A stretch of 64,000 nt of DNA from Oceanisphaera arctica (GCF_002936955.1 NZ_MPZM01000004.1:86396-150395); one strand, 5' to 3'. Positions 1 to 9,394 are shown, counted from the stretch's first letter. Program-made: numbers and translations. The notes: generated by a model not told the origin, from the sequence alone.

Positions 1-92
1 AGAGAAAACCGCCGTCTCCCGGCTTTTCTTGACTAGAATAAAAGCGCGCCCAGGAAATCATCATCAAGCCCAGAGACAATGCAGGAACATGG

Positions 93-1616
93 ATGAAACT
101 GCCCAAAATATCTCGTTGGCTACCACAGGATCATTATTCGTTTGTCGCTACCTCATTACTGCTGGTGGCGCTGGCGCTGTCGAGCTGGTTTATCAGTCGG
201 CACTGGATAGACCTGCGTATTCAAGGACAGTTACAGGAACTGAAGCTGCAGAGCACTCAGGTCACCTCTTCTGCCGTCGAAAATCTGCAACGGGACAGTC
301 AGCACACCAAGGAAATTGCCCGGTCTCTGTCATCGTTATCCAGCCTGCAGCTTTCCCTGAGGAACGGCCGTTATGGTAGCGCCCTGAAGACGGATCTGAA
401 CCAGTTTGGCAAGGCTTTCGAGCTCGGTGGTATCTGGCTGCTCGACCGACAGGGCAAGGTGCTGGCACAAAGCACCGACAGCCCCCCCCCACCGGAGTTT
501 GGCCTTTATACCGACGGCAGGCGTCCCTTGACTCGTCTGGTCTTCGATTCCGAGCATCAGCAGGCCAGGATTTATCACGCCAATCCGGTCACGGCAAATG
601 GTTCCGTGACCCTGTTGGTCTGCGCCACCGTGACTCCCATCAGTCTTCGGGCATACCGTATCGAATTGCTGGTGACCGATGCCAACCGCATCATTTCCCT
701 GGCGGATAATCCAGACTGGTTGAGCTATTCGCTCGGCGAGCCTTCCACCCGGCTGTCGCCGGACGCGGCAGAGCCCCCCCCGCCGTTACCGGTCAGTATC
801 AGCCCTTTGCTTCCCGAAGTGCTGCTGCTCGGCCCGGGGAATGAGCCAATACTGCTGGTCAGTCACTCCACCGACAGCAAAGACTACCAGGTACACGCGC
901 TCGCGGATGCCGGCCCCATTTATCGTCAGGCCAGAGAGAAAGACAACCTGGCGGCCATCATCACGCTGGCAAGCACCGGCTCCTTGTGGGGCGGCTTTCT
1001 GACCATTCTGACCCTGAAGCGAAACCGGCGACACAGCCTGGCCATGAGCCGAGTCAATGATGAACTGTTGCGTCTGAACCAGCAGCTCAAGCAACAAGCC
1101 ACCACCGACGCGCTGACCCAGTGCCCTAACCGACGGGCCGCCGAAGCACGGATGCGATATGAGCTGGCCAATCTGCAGCGTTATCATCATCCCTTCTGCA
1201 TCGTGATGATCGATATCGATCATTTCAAGCGCATCAACGACCAGCATGGTCATGACATCGGCGACAAGGTGTTGCGCCACTTTGCCGTCACCGGCCGAAA
1301 AGCCATACGTGACACCGACGTGCTGGCCCGTATCGGCGGCGAGGAATTTTTACTGATACTGCCACAAACCCATCATCAACAGGGTCTGCAGCTGGCTCAG
1401 CGACTGCTGGATAATATTGCGGAAACACCACTTTATCTTTCCGACAGAACCGTCAGCTTTACCTTCAGCGGCGGCCTGACCGAAGCCGCCGTCGAAGACG
1501 GCATCAGCCAGCTGCTCATCCGCGCCGATCAGTTCCTGTATCAGGCCAAGGAAGAAGGTCGCTGCCGGATCTGCTGCGACACTCCGCTGTCAGTCAAGTC
1601 GGCAGCCGTCGGCTGA
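93..1616 (+). CDS. Membrane-anchored diguanylate cyclase (GGDEF)
   Basis: A 507-residue inner-membrane protein that should make the second messenger cyclic di-GMP from two GTP. Two hydrophobic segments (about residues 17-36 and 285-305) flank a periplasmic sensor region of about 250 residues whose ligand cannot be read from sequence. The cytoplasmic C-terminal third is a GGDEF domain with an intact GGEEF signature at 415-419. The RxxD product-inhibition site (RDTD, 406-409) sits five residues before it, so the enzyme is probably active and feedback-inhibited. No EAL domain is present. The ATG at 93 follows a GCAGGA stretch. The next gene is on the opposite strand and ends two bases away, so this gene appears monocistronic. 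Cyclase activity is a strong call; the sensed signal is unknown. Confidence 0.93.
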   Translation: MKLPKISRWLPQDHYSFVATSLLLVALALSSWFISRHWIDLRIQGQLQELKLQSTQVTSSAVENLQRDSQHTKEIARSLSSLSSLQLSLRNGRYGSALKTDLNQFGKAFELGGIWLLDRQGKVLAQSTDSPPPPEFGLYTDGRRPLTRLVFDSEHQQARIYHANPVTANGSVTLLVCATVTPISLRAYRIELLVTDANRIISLADNPDWLSYSLGEPSTRLSPDAAEPPPPLPVSISPLLPEVLLLGPGNEPILLVSHSTDSKDYQVHALADAGPIYRQAREKDNLAAIITLASTGSLWGGFLTILTLKRNRRHSLAMSRVNDELLRLNQQLKQQATTDALTQCPNRRAAEARMRYELANLQRYHHPFCIVMIDIDHFKRINDQHGHDIGDKVLRHFAVTGRKAIRDTDVLARIGGEEFLLILPQTHHQQGLQLAQRLLDNIAETPLYLSDRTVSFTFSGGLTEAAVEDGISQLLIRADQFLYQAKEEGRCRICCDTPLSVKSAAVG

Positions 1617-1618
1617 AC

Positions 1619-2350
1619 CTACTGTTTGGCCTGATGCCCGACAAGCGTTGCCGGCTTGTCCACCAGCCTGTAACTGAGCTTGTCCAGGGTGACTGTGACC
1701 GCCAGCTGGCGGTTTTCTTCGTGGCTGATCTGCACCAGCTGGTAATCCAGCTCGGGCGCCACCCAGAAGCGGGTTCTGCGCTTGCTGTTGCCTCTGTCCC
1801 GCTCGACGATCAGGCTGTCGAAGGAACCGATACCGGTTTTAACCACTTCCTTGCCCACCACCTTGAAGGTGGTCTGCTTGATTTCACCGTCGCGTACAAC
1901 CGGGTAGGTAAGAGTGGTCTTGCCGGCCATCAGATCACAACGCGCCTCGAAGAAGAAGCTGACTGAGTCGAAGGCGCCGCCTTCGGTCGACAACAGCTTG
2001 TCGCCGCCTTTGCCCTGATAAAGCACCATATTGGTCTGGGAATCAAACACCAGCCGCTCTTCCGGCCGCTTCCCCAAGTACTTGGCCTTGTAGCTAAAGG
2101 TATCCGGCCGGGCGGTGCAATCATTCCACTTGAAACTGGCTTTCTGCTCCACATCCAGCAACCAGTGAGCCAGGGAAAAATTGACATGGTAGCGGTCTTT
2201 GTTGCGATCTATGGTCAGGGTATTCACCCCTCGGGTCGGATCACCATTCAGCAACACGGAAAATTCGGCCCGCAGGTGATCGATGTCCCTGGCGGACGCG
2301 CTCCCGGCAGCCAGCAGGCCGCAGAGTGTCAGTAGGCATTTTTTAAACAT
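1619..2350 (-). CDS. DUF3108 periplasmic protein
   Basis: About 243 residues from the ATG at 2350, chosen because a signal peptide starts there (MFKKCLLTLCGLLAAGSASA) and a GAGGAAAG ribosome site precedes it; the longer frame to 2407 has no such features. The mature protein matches the DUF3108 pattern: a beta-rich domain with an early DGEIKQTTFKVVGKE stretch and a late TRFWVAPELDYQLVQ stretch. The family is exported and often sits near outer-membrane or purine genes, but no activity is established. It converges on the diguanylate cyclase with two bases between stops. Confidence 0.8.
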   Translation of the reverse strand: MFKKCLLTLCGLLAAGSASARDIDHLRAEFSVLLNGDPTRGVNTLTIDRNKDRYHVNFSLAHWLLDVEQKASFKWNDCTARPDTFSYKAKYLGKRPEERLVFDSQTNMVLYQGKGGDKLLSTEGGAFDSVSFFFEARCDLMAGKTTLTYPVVRDGEIKQTTFKVVGKEVVKTGIGSFDSLIVERDRGNSKRRTRFWVAPELDYQLVQISHEENRQLAVTVTLDKLSYRLVDKPATLVGHQAKQ

Positions 2351-2364
2351 TCGGCTTTCCTCAT

Positions 2365-2463
2365 TCAGTGTTCTGCCTGAACATCCGGCAACGTCTGCAC
2401 CAACCATACACCAATCAATCCCAGTAAAGAAAACACCAGAATCACCGCCAGGCTGGATAACAA
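2365..2463 (-). CDS. Possible single-pass membrane micropeptide upstream of DUF3108 gene
   Basis: An open frame ending at 2365 encodes a hydrophobic stretch rich in L, V and I followed by a short polar tail ending DVQAEH. No ATG exists in frame; a TTG at 2463 would give about 32 residues, and a GAGGAG ribosome-site-like run lies upstream. The frame lies directly before the DUF3108 gene on the same strand. I do not recognise a family. This is a weak call resting on hydrophobicity and position only. Confidence 0.2.
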   Translation of the reverse strand: MLSSLAVILVFSLLGLIGVWLVQTLPDVQAEH

Positions 2464-2622
2464 TACCAGCTGCGAGCTCGACTCCTCGCTTCGTTCACTC
2501 CCTGTATCACGAAAATTACCACACGCAGTTCTCAGACCGAAGCCGAAGCCCTATCATAACAGGGCAAAAACGATGGGATCAGTTTCCATTGCCTACTCAC
2601 AGACACAGAATTCGGATACGAC

Positions 2623-3261
2623 ATGGAAACGGGCTACCGCATTATTATTGCCGACGACCACCCCTTGTTTCGCAACGCCCTGCACCAGGCGGTTGAACTG
2701 GCCATTACCGGAGCCGAGCTGCAGGAAGTCGACAGTATCGATAATCTGATGCGGCTCCTGAGTGAGGTCGATGAGGTCGACTTGCTGCTGCTGGATCTCA
2801 AGATGCCCGGCGCCAGCGGTTTTTCCGGCTTGGCGCTGCTGCGCAACCAGTATCCGGATCTGCCGGTGGTGATCGTCTCGGCCAGCGAAGAGCCGGCGGT
2901 GGTACAGCAGGCCATGCGTTTCGGTGCCCTGGGTTTTATTCCCAAGTCCGCCCCCATGCGAACCCTGGTCAGCGCCCTCAACACCATTCTCGAGGGCGAC
3001 CCCTGGTTTCCCGAGGGGATCAGCCTGGACCACGCTCCCGAGGATAATATTGCCGAACGGCTGGCCAGCCTGACGCCGCAGCAATTTAAGGTGCTGACCA
3101 TGTTGTCCGAAGGCCTTCTCAACAAGCAAATCGCCTACGAACTGGCCGTATCGGAGGCAACCGTCAAGGCCCATGTCACCGCCATCTTCCGCAAGCTGAA
3201 CGTCAAGAACCGCACCCAGGCGGTTATAGCCCTGTCCCAGCTGGAAGGCGGCGAGCTTTAA
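2623..3261 (+). CDS. NarL/LuxR-family response regulator, CrbR/ErdR-like
   Basis: A 212-residue two-component regulator. The receiver domain (about 4-120) has the acidic pair in IIADDHP, the phospho-acceptor Asp at about residue 58 in LLLLDLKMPG and a conserved Lys in IPKSAP. The C-terminal LuxR helix-turn-helix (about 145-205) contains EGLLNKQIAYELAVSEATVK. It faces a hybrid kinase with a solute-symporter sensor domain whose stop lies about 50 bases away. That pair matches the CrbS/CrbR (MxtR/ErdR) systems known to control acetyl-CoA synthetase and acetate use in Vibrio and Pseudomonas. The symbol is withheld because only family resemblance is visible. Confidence 0.88.
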   Translation: METGYRIIIADDHPLFRNALHQAVELAITGAELQEVDSIDNLMRLLSEVDEVDLLLLDLKMPGASGFSGLALLRNQYPDLPVVIVSASEEPAVVQQAMRFGALGFIPKSAPMRTLVSALNTILEGDPWFPEGISLDHAPEDNIAERLASLTPQQFKVLTMLSEGLLNKQIAYELAVSEATVKAHVTAIFRKLNVKNRTQAVIALSQLEGGEL

Positions 3262-3269
3262 TCACAGCC

Positions 3270-3320
3270 GGGAATGGGGAATGGGGAATGGGGAACCCTA
3301 ATCCCTAATCCCTAATCCCT
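3270..3320. repeat. Heptanucleotide repeats forming a palindrome between convergent genes
   Basis: About 3.7 units of GGGAATG (3270-3295) run directly into about 3.6 units of CCCTAAT (3296-3320). The two blocks are near-complementary: six of seven positions per unit can pair, with a repeating A-A mismatch. The block lies between the convergent response regulator and hybrid kinase genes and could act as a bidirectional terminator. The CCCTAAT block contains the stop codon of the kinase at 3312-3314. Confidence 0.85.
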
Positions 3321-6300
3321 GCTTTTCACCAGATGCTGCAGCAGCGCACGCAGTTTCAGCGGCTTCACCGGTTTACTGAGATAACTCAGGCCCAGTTGCC
3401 GACACTGGGCCTGCAACTCCGGCTGTCGGTCGGCACTGATCACCACGGTAGGCACAGGTTCGAACTCACGTCGCAGCGCCTCCACCAACGCCACCCCGGT
3501 TTCCCCCTCATCCAGATGATAATCCGACAATATTACCTGCGGTTCGAAGCCGTTGAGGCAATGTCGGTGCGCCTCGTCGCCGTTCAATGCCAGTTGCACC
3601 TGACAGCCCCAACGGGTCAGCAGGCCCGACATAGCGGTGAGAATATCGGTGTCGTTGTCGATGCACAGCACTCGTAACCCCGCCAGCTGGCTGTTGCTGG
3701 TAGCCGGTAACGTTGGTAACAGCGAGTCTTCCTGTTCGCCCCCCGGTTCCGCCCTAGGCACGGTCACACTGAACACCGAGCCCTTGCTTTCCGTTGAGTG
3801 TACCCCCAACCGATGGCCCAGCATCACCGCCAGCCCCTGGGCGATGGCCAACCCCAGGCCCAGCCCCTGCTGATGATGGCGCTGGCCATGCTCCAGCCGC
3901 ATGAATTCGTCAAAAATCACTTCCTGTTTATCCGAGGCGATACCGGGGCCGTTGTCCCACACTTCGATACGCAACTCGTCGCCTCGCTCTGCATCACGAC
4001 AGCGACGCAAGCCCAGCAAAATGCGACCGCCCGGGTTATAGCGCAGGGCATTGGTGAGAAAATTCTGCAGGATACGGCGCAATAGTCGCGCGTCGCTGTG
4101 CACGCCTAGCCCGGTGGCCACCACATCGAAACGGCCGCCGTCCTGTTCGGCCAGCACCCCGAACTCGGCCTTGAGGGTATCGAACAGGTTATTGAGCGCG
4201 AAGTCACCGGGTCTGGCCGTCAGCTTGCCCGACTCCAGCCGCGACATGTCTAGCAGGTCGCCGATCAGGTCTTCGGCCGCCGCCAGAGAGCGGTCTATGT
4301 GTCCCGCCAGCCGACGGCTTTCGTCATCGCCCGAAGTTTCCAGCCAGGACGATGCAAACAGCTTGGCCGCATTGAGCGGTTGCATCAGATCATGGCTCAC
4401 CGCCGCCAGAAATCGGCTTTTGGAGGCACTGAGCCTTTCGGCCTCATGGGTCGCCGCCAGCAACTGCTGGTTGACCGCCGACAACTCCCGGGTGCGTTCG
4501 GCCACCCGGGCCTCCAGCACCACATTGGCGTCTTTGAGCAACTGCTCCGCCTGGCGGAAGGTGGTGATGTCGTTGAAGGTCATGACAAAACCGCCACCGG
4601 GCATGGGATTGCCCTGCACCTCAATCACCCGACCATCGGGCCGGGTACGGGCAGACACATGAGCGCTGCCGACTTTCATGTGATTCACCCGCCGGGCCAC
4701 ATGTTCGCCTACGGTGCCGGGGCCGCAGAGGCCCCGTTCTGCGTTATAGCGAATGATGTCGGCGATGGGTCGTCCCACCTGGATAAGCCCCGACGGATAG
4801 GCAAACAGTTCGATATAACGCCGGTTCCAGGCCACCAGGTTCAGCTCTTTGTCCACCACCGAAACGCCCTGACCGATGTGCTCGATGGCACCCTGTAACA
4901 GGCCCCGGTTAAAGCGGAACACATCGCCAGCCTCATCGACGATGGCGGCCAGCTCATCCAGCTCCATAGAGCGGCCCTGCAGCACCGACGACAACACCAG
5001 GCGCGCCGACGAGGCGCCGAATACCCCGGCCAGCACCCGCTCGGTATGACGGATCAGACTGGCCGGCGCCTGCATGCTGCCCTCCAGCGTGCCCTGTTCG
5101 CCGGCATACCGGGAAAAGGCCCGGCTGACTCTCGCCTCGCCCACAAAGCGGGAAGCCAGCTGTTCCAGCTCCTGTACCGACACCTTGGCCCGGTAGACAT
5201 CGCCGTCATCCCTGCTCTGCCGGCCGACAAAGGCCGCAGCCTGAAAGCGCTCGCTGACCGAGGGAACAGACAGCCAGGAACCCAGAAGATAGGCAGCCAG
5301 ATTGAACACCAGGCTCAGCAAGATGCCCCAGGTGACCGGGCTCATCTCGCCCACAGCGCCCCAGGCGGGTGGCGTCAGCAACCAGAGCAGAAAGTTGGTG
5401 TCTGCGTCGCCGGCAAAGAGCCCGGTTTCGGCCATCAGGTTCAGCAGCCACATCAGCATGCCCAGGCTCAGGCCCCAGTAGGCCCCGCGCCGGTTACCAC
5501 CGCGCCACAGCAGCCCCAGCACCAGGGCCGGAATAAACTGGGCGATGGCCGCGAAACTCAGGTAGCCAATCCGGGACAGGCTGTCTATGTCTTCCAGCCA
5601 CAGAAATACCAGCCAGGCGGTGGCCATGATCACGATAATGGCGGTACGGCGCACCTTGAGCAGAAGCTGGGAAAAATCGTTGAAATCGGCGCCTTGCAGC
5701 TGGCGGCGACGCAGTATCATCGGCAGCACCAGATCGTTGCTGACCATGATAGCCAGCGCTATGGTGGAGATAATCATCATGCCGGTGGCGGCCGACGCCC
5801 CGCCGATGAAGGCCAGCACCGCCAGCCCCGGCTGGTCCAGTGCCAGCGGCAGGCTGATGACATAGGTATCGGGCGAGGTATCGACGCCCAGCCACTGCTG
5901 GCCGGCCAGCGCCAGCGGCAGCACGAACAGCCCCATCAGCAACAAATAGACCGGAAAGATGCGCCGGGCCCAGCGCAGATCCGCCGGATCATGGTGCTCT
6001 ACCACAGTGACATGGAACTGGCGCGGCAGACAGATAATGGCGCTCATCGACAGCAGGGTATAGACCCCCATGTCGAGCAGGTTGGCACCGGTCACCTGGG
6101 TGAAGTTGCCAATAAAATCTTCGGTAATCATCACTCGCTGCTGGTTCGGGTAAGCCAGGATCAGCCAGAGTGCGAAGCCACCGACCACGATAAAGGCCAC
6201 CAGCTTGACCAGCGATTCCACCGCAATCGCCACCATGACGCCACGCTGGTGCTCGGTGGCATCGATATGGCGGGTGCCGAACAGTAGAATAAAAACGGTA

Positions 6301-6803
6301 AACAACAGGGTAACCATGAAAGCCACCTCGCCCGCTTCCCGGCCAACCCCGCCGACCACATCCGGTGCTATCAGGTTCAACCCCATGACGATGGCCTTGA
6401 GCTGCAGGGCGATATAGGGCAGCACCCCGACGATGGCGATCAGGGTGACATAGACCGCCAGCCGCTGAGACTTGCCGTAACGGGCGGAAATGAAATCGGC
6501 GATGGAGGTAATGTGCTCGCGTTTGGCCACCTCGATAAGCCTCGCCACAAAGGGACCGGCCAGGGTGAAGACGATGATGGGGCCGAGATAAATCGAGAAA
6601 TAAGTCCAGGTGTCGGTGCTGGCCTGCCCCACAGTGCCGAAGAAGCTCCAGGAGGAGCAATACACCGCCAGCGAAAAACTGTACAGCAGGGGTCGCAAAC
6701 GCCGGGCGCCCGCTCCCATCCGTACCTTGTCACCCAGCCAGGCACAGATAAAGAGCACCGCCAGATAAGCCAGCGCAATATTAATGACGGTCCAGCCCTG
6801 CAT
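3312..6803 (-). CDS. Hybrid histidine kinase with Na+/solute symporter sensor domain, CrbS/MxtR-like
   Basis: About 1163 residues from the ATG at 6803, which overlaps the TGA of the upstream permease gene by one base; the longer open frame is a shadow of that gene. The N-terminal half (about 1-490) is a multi-pass PutP-type sodium/solute symporter module. A linker and a PAS domain (about 635-755) follow, then a HisKA domain with the phospho-accepting His at about 804 in SHDLMQPLN, an HATPase domain (N box in NFLTNALRYNP, G box in DNGPGI) and a C-terminal receiver with Asp at about 1094 in ILSDYHLD. Known relatives (CrbS, MxtR, ErcS') pair with a separate NarL-type regulator, here 2623-3261, to control acetate and other carbon metabolism. 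The last codons and stop lie in a heptamer repeat, so the C-terminus may vary between strains. Confidence 0.9.
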   Translation of the reverse strand: MQGWTVINIALAYLAVLFICAWLGDKVRMGAGARRLRPLLYSFSLAVYCSSWSFFGTVGQASTDTWTYFSIYLGPIIVFTLAGPFVARLIEVAKREHITSIADFISARYGKSQRLAVYVTLIAIVGVLPYIALQLKAIVMGLNLIAPDVVGGVGREAGEVAFMVTLLFTVFILLFGTRHIDATEHQRGVMVAIAVESLVKLVAFIVVGGFALWLILAYPNQQRVMITEDFIGNFTQVTGANLLDMGVYTLLSMSAIICLPRQFHVTVVEHHDPADLRWARRIFPVYLLLMGLFVLPLALAGQQWLGVDTSPDTYVISLPLALDQPGLAVLAFIGGASAATGMMIISTIALAIMVSNDLVLPMILRRRQLQGADFNDFSQLLLKVRRTAIIVIMATAWLVFLWLEDIDSLSRIGYLSFAAIAQFIPALVLGLLWRGGNRRGAYWGLSLGMLMWLLNLMAETGLFAGDADTNFLLWLLTPPAWGAVGEMSPVTWGILLSLVFNLAAYLLGSWLSVPSVSERFQAAAFVGRQSRDDGDVYRAKVSVQELEQLASRFVGEARVSRAFSRYAGEQGTLEGSMQAPASLIRHTERVLAGVFGASSARLVLSSVLQGRSMELDELAAIVDEAGDVFRFNRGLLQGAIEHIGQGVSVVDKELNLVAWNRRYIELFAYPSGLIQVGRPIADIIRYNAERGLCGPGTVGEHVARRVNHMKVGSAHVSARTRPDGRVIEVQGNPMPGGGFVMTFNDITTFRQAEQLLKDANVVLEARVAERTRELSAVNQQLLAATHEAERLSASKSRFLAAVSHDLMQPLNAAKLFASSWLETSGDDESRRLAGHIDRSLAAAEDLIGDLLDMSRLESGKLTARPGDFALNNLFDTLKAEFGVLAEQDGGRFDVVATGLGVHSDARLLRRILQNFLTNALRYNPGGRILLGLRRCRDAERGDELRIEVWDNGPGIASDKQEVIFDEFMRLEHGQRHHQQGLGLGLAIAQGLAVMLGHRLGVHSTESKGSVFSVTVPRAEPGGEQEDSLLPTLPATSNSQLAGLRVLCIDNDTDILTAMSGLLTRWGCQVQLALNGDEAHRHCLNGFEPQVILSDYHLDEGETGVALVEALRREFEPVPTVVISADRQPELQAQCRQLGLSYLSKPVKPLKLRALLQHLVKSRD

Positions 6804-7948
6804 CAGGCCTCCTGTGGTGATGTGTGCAGAGGGGTCCTCAGCAACCAGAACGCCGGCAGCACTATTACCGCCATCAGCCAGTAAACCTGGCCGCCGAGCG
6901 AGGGGTACAGCTGGCCGCACAGCACCAGCAGCAAGGCCACCGTCAGTCCCATCGCCAAAGCGGCATACAGAGCCTGGGCACCGAACACCGCCGTCCCGCC
7001 CAGATCCCGACTGATATAACGTATGGCGCCCAGATGACTCAGGCAAAAACTGCCCGCGTGCAGCAACTGGGCCAGCATCAGCCAGACCAACTCGGTCGTC
7101 GCGCCCAGCATGCCCCAGCGCAGCAGGGAGCAAGCGGCCCCTGCCAGCAACAGCTGACGAGCACCGAAACGTTCAAACCATCGTTTGTTCATGGCCAGCA
7201 CCACTATCTCGGCCAGTACCCCCACCCCCCACAGATAGCCGATAGCCGTGGTGCTGTAACCCTGCTGCTGCCAGTGCAGCGCACTGAAACCATAGTAAAA
7301 GGCATGACAGCCTTGCAACAGCGCCACTATCATCAGGAAACGCCGCATACCGGGTCGACGCCACACCTGAAGGATCGAATCTCCCTTCCCGCCCAGCTGA
7401 CTGTCGACCGGAGCCGGGCTCATGGGCAGCCAGCTCAGCAATAACAGCAACCCCAGCGACAACACCATGGCATGCAAGACCCACTGAGGCCCCAGGTTGT
7501 TGCTCAGGCTGCCCACCACCAGGTTGGCAGCAATGAAGGCCACCGCGCCCCAGAGCCGGGACTTGCCGTAATCCAGGTGCACCTGCACGATTAACCGGCT
7601 AGCGATGGCCTCGCCCACCGGCATCAGGGTCGGGTAAATCAGGCTCACCAGCACCATCAACACCACCAGTGCCAGGCTCGACTGGCCGCCGTAAAAACAG
7701 GCAAAGCCCAGCATGCTCAACAGACTCAGCCAGCGCACCGCCGGCAGCAAATGGCTGGCAGCCCGAACCCGACTCATGATGCCGAGATTGCCGATGCAAC
7801 GCGCCGCCATGCCCAGCCCGAGCAGGATCCCGATAAAACCGGCATCGGCGCCGACATGACTGAGCCACAAGGACCAGAAAGGCAGGAAGGTGCCATAACC
7901 AAAATAATAAATGGCAAAAAACAAGGAAAGCCAGAATGCAGGTGCCAC
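6803..7948 (-). CDS. MFS permease, HcaT-like (MFS_1_like)
   Basis: A 381-residue major facilitator with about 12 membrane segments beginning MAPAFWLSLFFAIYYFGYG, the start pattern of the MFS_1_like/HcaT (3-phenylpropionate permease) family. The typical substrate of that family is an aromatic acid, but many members are uncharacterised, so the substrate is unknown. The stop codon overlaps the start of the hybrid kinase by one base. This implies translational coupling and a joint transcript in which the permease is made with a sensor that itself carries a symporter-like domain. Confidence 0.82.
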   Translation of the reverse strand: MAPAFWLSLFFAIYYFGYGTFLPFWSLWLSHVGADAGFIGILLGLGMAARCIGNLGIMSRVRAASHLLPAVRWLSLLSMLGFACFYGGQSSLALVVLMVLVSLIYPTLMPVGEAIASRLIVQVHLDYGKSRLWGAVAFIAANLVVGSLSNNLGPQWVLHAMVLSLGLLLLLSWLPMSPAPVDSQLGGKGDSILQVWRRPGMRRFLMIVALLQGCHAFYYGFSALHWQQQGYSTTAIGYLWGVGVLAEIVVLAMNKRWFERFGARQLLLAGAACSLLRWGMLGATTELVWLMLAQLLHAGSFCLSHLGAIRYISRDLGGTAVFGAQALYAALAMGLTVALLLVLCGQLYPSLGGQVYWLMAVIVLPAFWLLRTPLHTSPQEA

Positions 7949-8043
7949 GTCCGGTACTCCGGTACAGAGTTATGGAATAATGCGACCTATGATAATAACT
8001 TTATGACTTAATTGCTGTGCCCTGATCACGCCAAGGTGGTTTC

Positions 8044-8943
8044 ATGCGTATCTTCCTGTTGTTGACTCTCTTTCTGCTCGGCGGTTGCCAGGCCGACGTT
8101 CGCCCCCCGGCCACCCTGTTCGATTACCAGTTGCACAGCCCGACAGGACAACCGTTGTCTCTTTCCCGGGCCGCTCGCCAACTGGACTCCGCCGATGTGA
8201 TCATGGTCGGCGAGCTGCACGGCCACCCGGGCATTCACCGTTTTCAGGCCGAATTGCTGGCCCGGTTGTTGAGCCAGCCCCGCCCTCTGGCGCTAGCCAT
8301 GGAGCAGTTCAGCCGGGACCATCAAGCCACGCTGAACGCCTATCTGGCAGGAAAACTGGGTGAAGATGCCTTTATCGAGCAGAGCAACGCCTGGCCCGGC
8401 TATCGCAGCGACTACCGACCACTGGTCGAACTGGCGCGTCAGGCCCAGATTCCGGTATTGGCGGCCAATGCCCCACGCCACCTGGTGCGCTGCATCGCCA
8501 GAAAAGGTCCCACTTACCTCGACCAGCTACCCGCGGATCAGCGCGCCTGGGTGGCCGAGCAGCTGACCCTGAGCGACGACGCCTACAAGGCGCGCTTCAT
8601 GGCGAACCGCCATCACGGCCAGGCCCCCACCGAGTTTCAGTTTGCCGCCCAGACCAGCTGGGATGACACCATGGCCGAAAGCATAGACCGCTATCTGCAG
8701 TCTCATCCCCGGCACAGGGTGCTACTGACGGTAGGCCGCTTTCATATCGGTGACGGCCTGGGCACCGCCCGGCGCCTGCAACAACGAGCCCCCGGGCTCA
8801 AGGTCGCGCTCATTTATCCGGTAACCACGGATGAAGCGACTCCCGCAGCGCCCCTGTGGTCGCTGAAGGTCGGCGCCCTGCCCGCCGCCCGGCTGGATCA
8901 GGAGCCCTTGCCGTCCTTCAGTCTCGGCGAGCCCGACTGCTGA
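8044..8943 (+). CDS. ChaN-family haem-binding-type lipoprotein
   Basis: A 299-residue lipoprotein. The lipobox LLGGC ends the signal peptide after MRIFLLLTLF, placing acylated Cys at about 17. The body matches the ChaN family (DUF399): an early MVGELHGHPGIHRFQAELL stretch and a late TVGRFHIGDGLG stretch. Campylobacter ChaN binds cofacial haem and is tied to iron uptake, so a haem-related envelope role is plausible but inferred. It is divergent from the MFS gene, with under 100 bases for both promoters, and no iron-uptake gene adjoins it (the TonB operon is 5 kb away). Confidence 0.85.
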   Translation: MRIFLLLTLFLLGGCQADVRPPATLFDYQLHSPTGQPLSLSRAARQLDSADVIMVGELHGHPGIHRFQAELLARLLSQPRPLALAMEQFSRDHQATLNAYLAGKLGEDAFIEQSNAWPGYRSDYRPLVELARQAQIPVLAANAPRHLVRCIARKGPTYLDQLPADQRAWVAEQLTLSDDAYKARFMANRHHGQAPTEFQFAAQTSWDDTMAESIDRYLQSHPRHRVLLTVGRFHIGDGLGTARRLQQRAPGLKVALIYPVTTDEATPAAPLWSLKVGALPAARLDQEPLPSFSLGEPDC

Positions 8944-9045
8944 ATGGCCGATGCTGTCGCCACAGAAAAGAACCCTGGTGATCTTGCTTTGATCTCCCGG
9001 CTTTAATCGGGCACATTGCCTGCCGTATCTGCAAGGGAGTCACCA

Positions 9046-9378
9046 TTGAACGCCTATCTGTTACTGACCATGGCCATCGTTGCCGAAGTCATCGCCACCA
9101 CGGCACTCAAGGCATCACACGGGTTCAGCCGTCTCGGGCCCAGCCTGCTGGTGGTCACCGGTTATAGCACCGCCTTCTGGCTGCTGGGGCTGGTCATGAA
9201 CACTGTGCCCGTGGGCATTGCCTACGCCATCTGGTCCGGTGCCGGTATCGTGCTGGTGACCCTGCTGGCGGTACTATTCTACCGGCAAATTCCGGACCTG
9301 CCGGCGCTGCTCGGCATGGGGCTTATCATCGCCGGGGTGGCGGTGATCCAGCTGTGGTCCAGAAGCGGCGGTCACTGA
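9046..9378 (+). CDS. Small multidrug resistance efflux protein, EmrE/Sug-like
   Basis: A 110-residue four-helix SMR transporter, exactly the usual family length when started at the TTG at 9046. An AAGGGAG ribosome site at 9033-9039 fixes that start. The essential glutamate for proton/drug exchange is Glu14 in MAIVAEVIATTALKAS, as in EmrE. The C-terminal helix has LLGMGLIIAGVAVIQL. The protein acts as an inner-membrane dimer exporting lipophilic or quaternary cations. Sequence alone does not separate EmrE-type drug export from betaine-type import/export. A GDPD gene follows 16 bases downstream. Confidence 0.9.
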   Translation: MNAYLLLTMAIVAEVIATTALKASHGFSRLGPSLLVVTGYSTAFWLLGLVMNTVPVGIAYAIWSGAGIVLVTLLAVLFYRQIPDLPALLGMGLIIAGVAVIQLWSRSGGH

Positions 9379-9394
9379 CGAGAGGGGGAACGAT

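Noticed and set aside
29..379. 116-residue open frame overlapping the diguanylate cyclase
   Set aside because: It overlaps the GGDEF gene in another frame and has no domain.
3270..3320. Heptamer repeats as a CRISPR array
   Set aside because: There are no spacers between units and no cas genes; the units are contiguous 7-mers.
5046..6287. 413-residue open frame opposite the hybrid kinase
   Set aside because: Its Gln/His/Gly-rich translation is typical of antisense frames in GC-rich genes; the kinase frame shows full domains.
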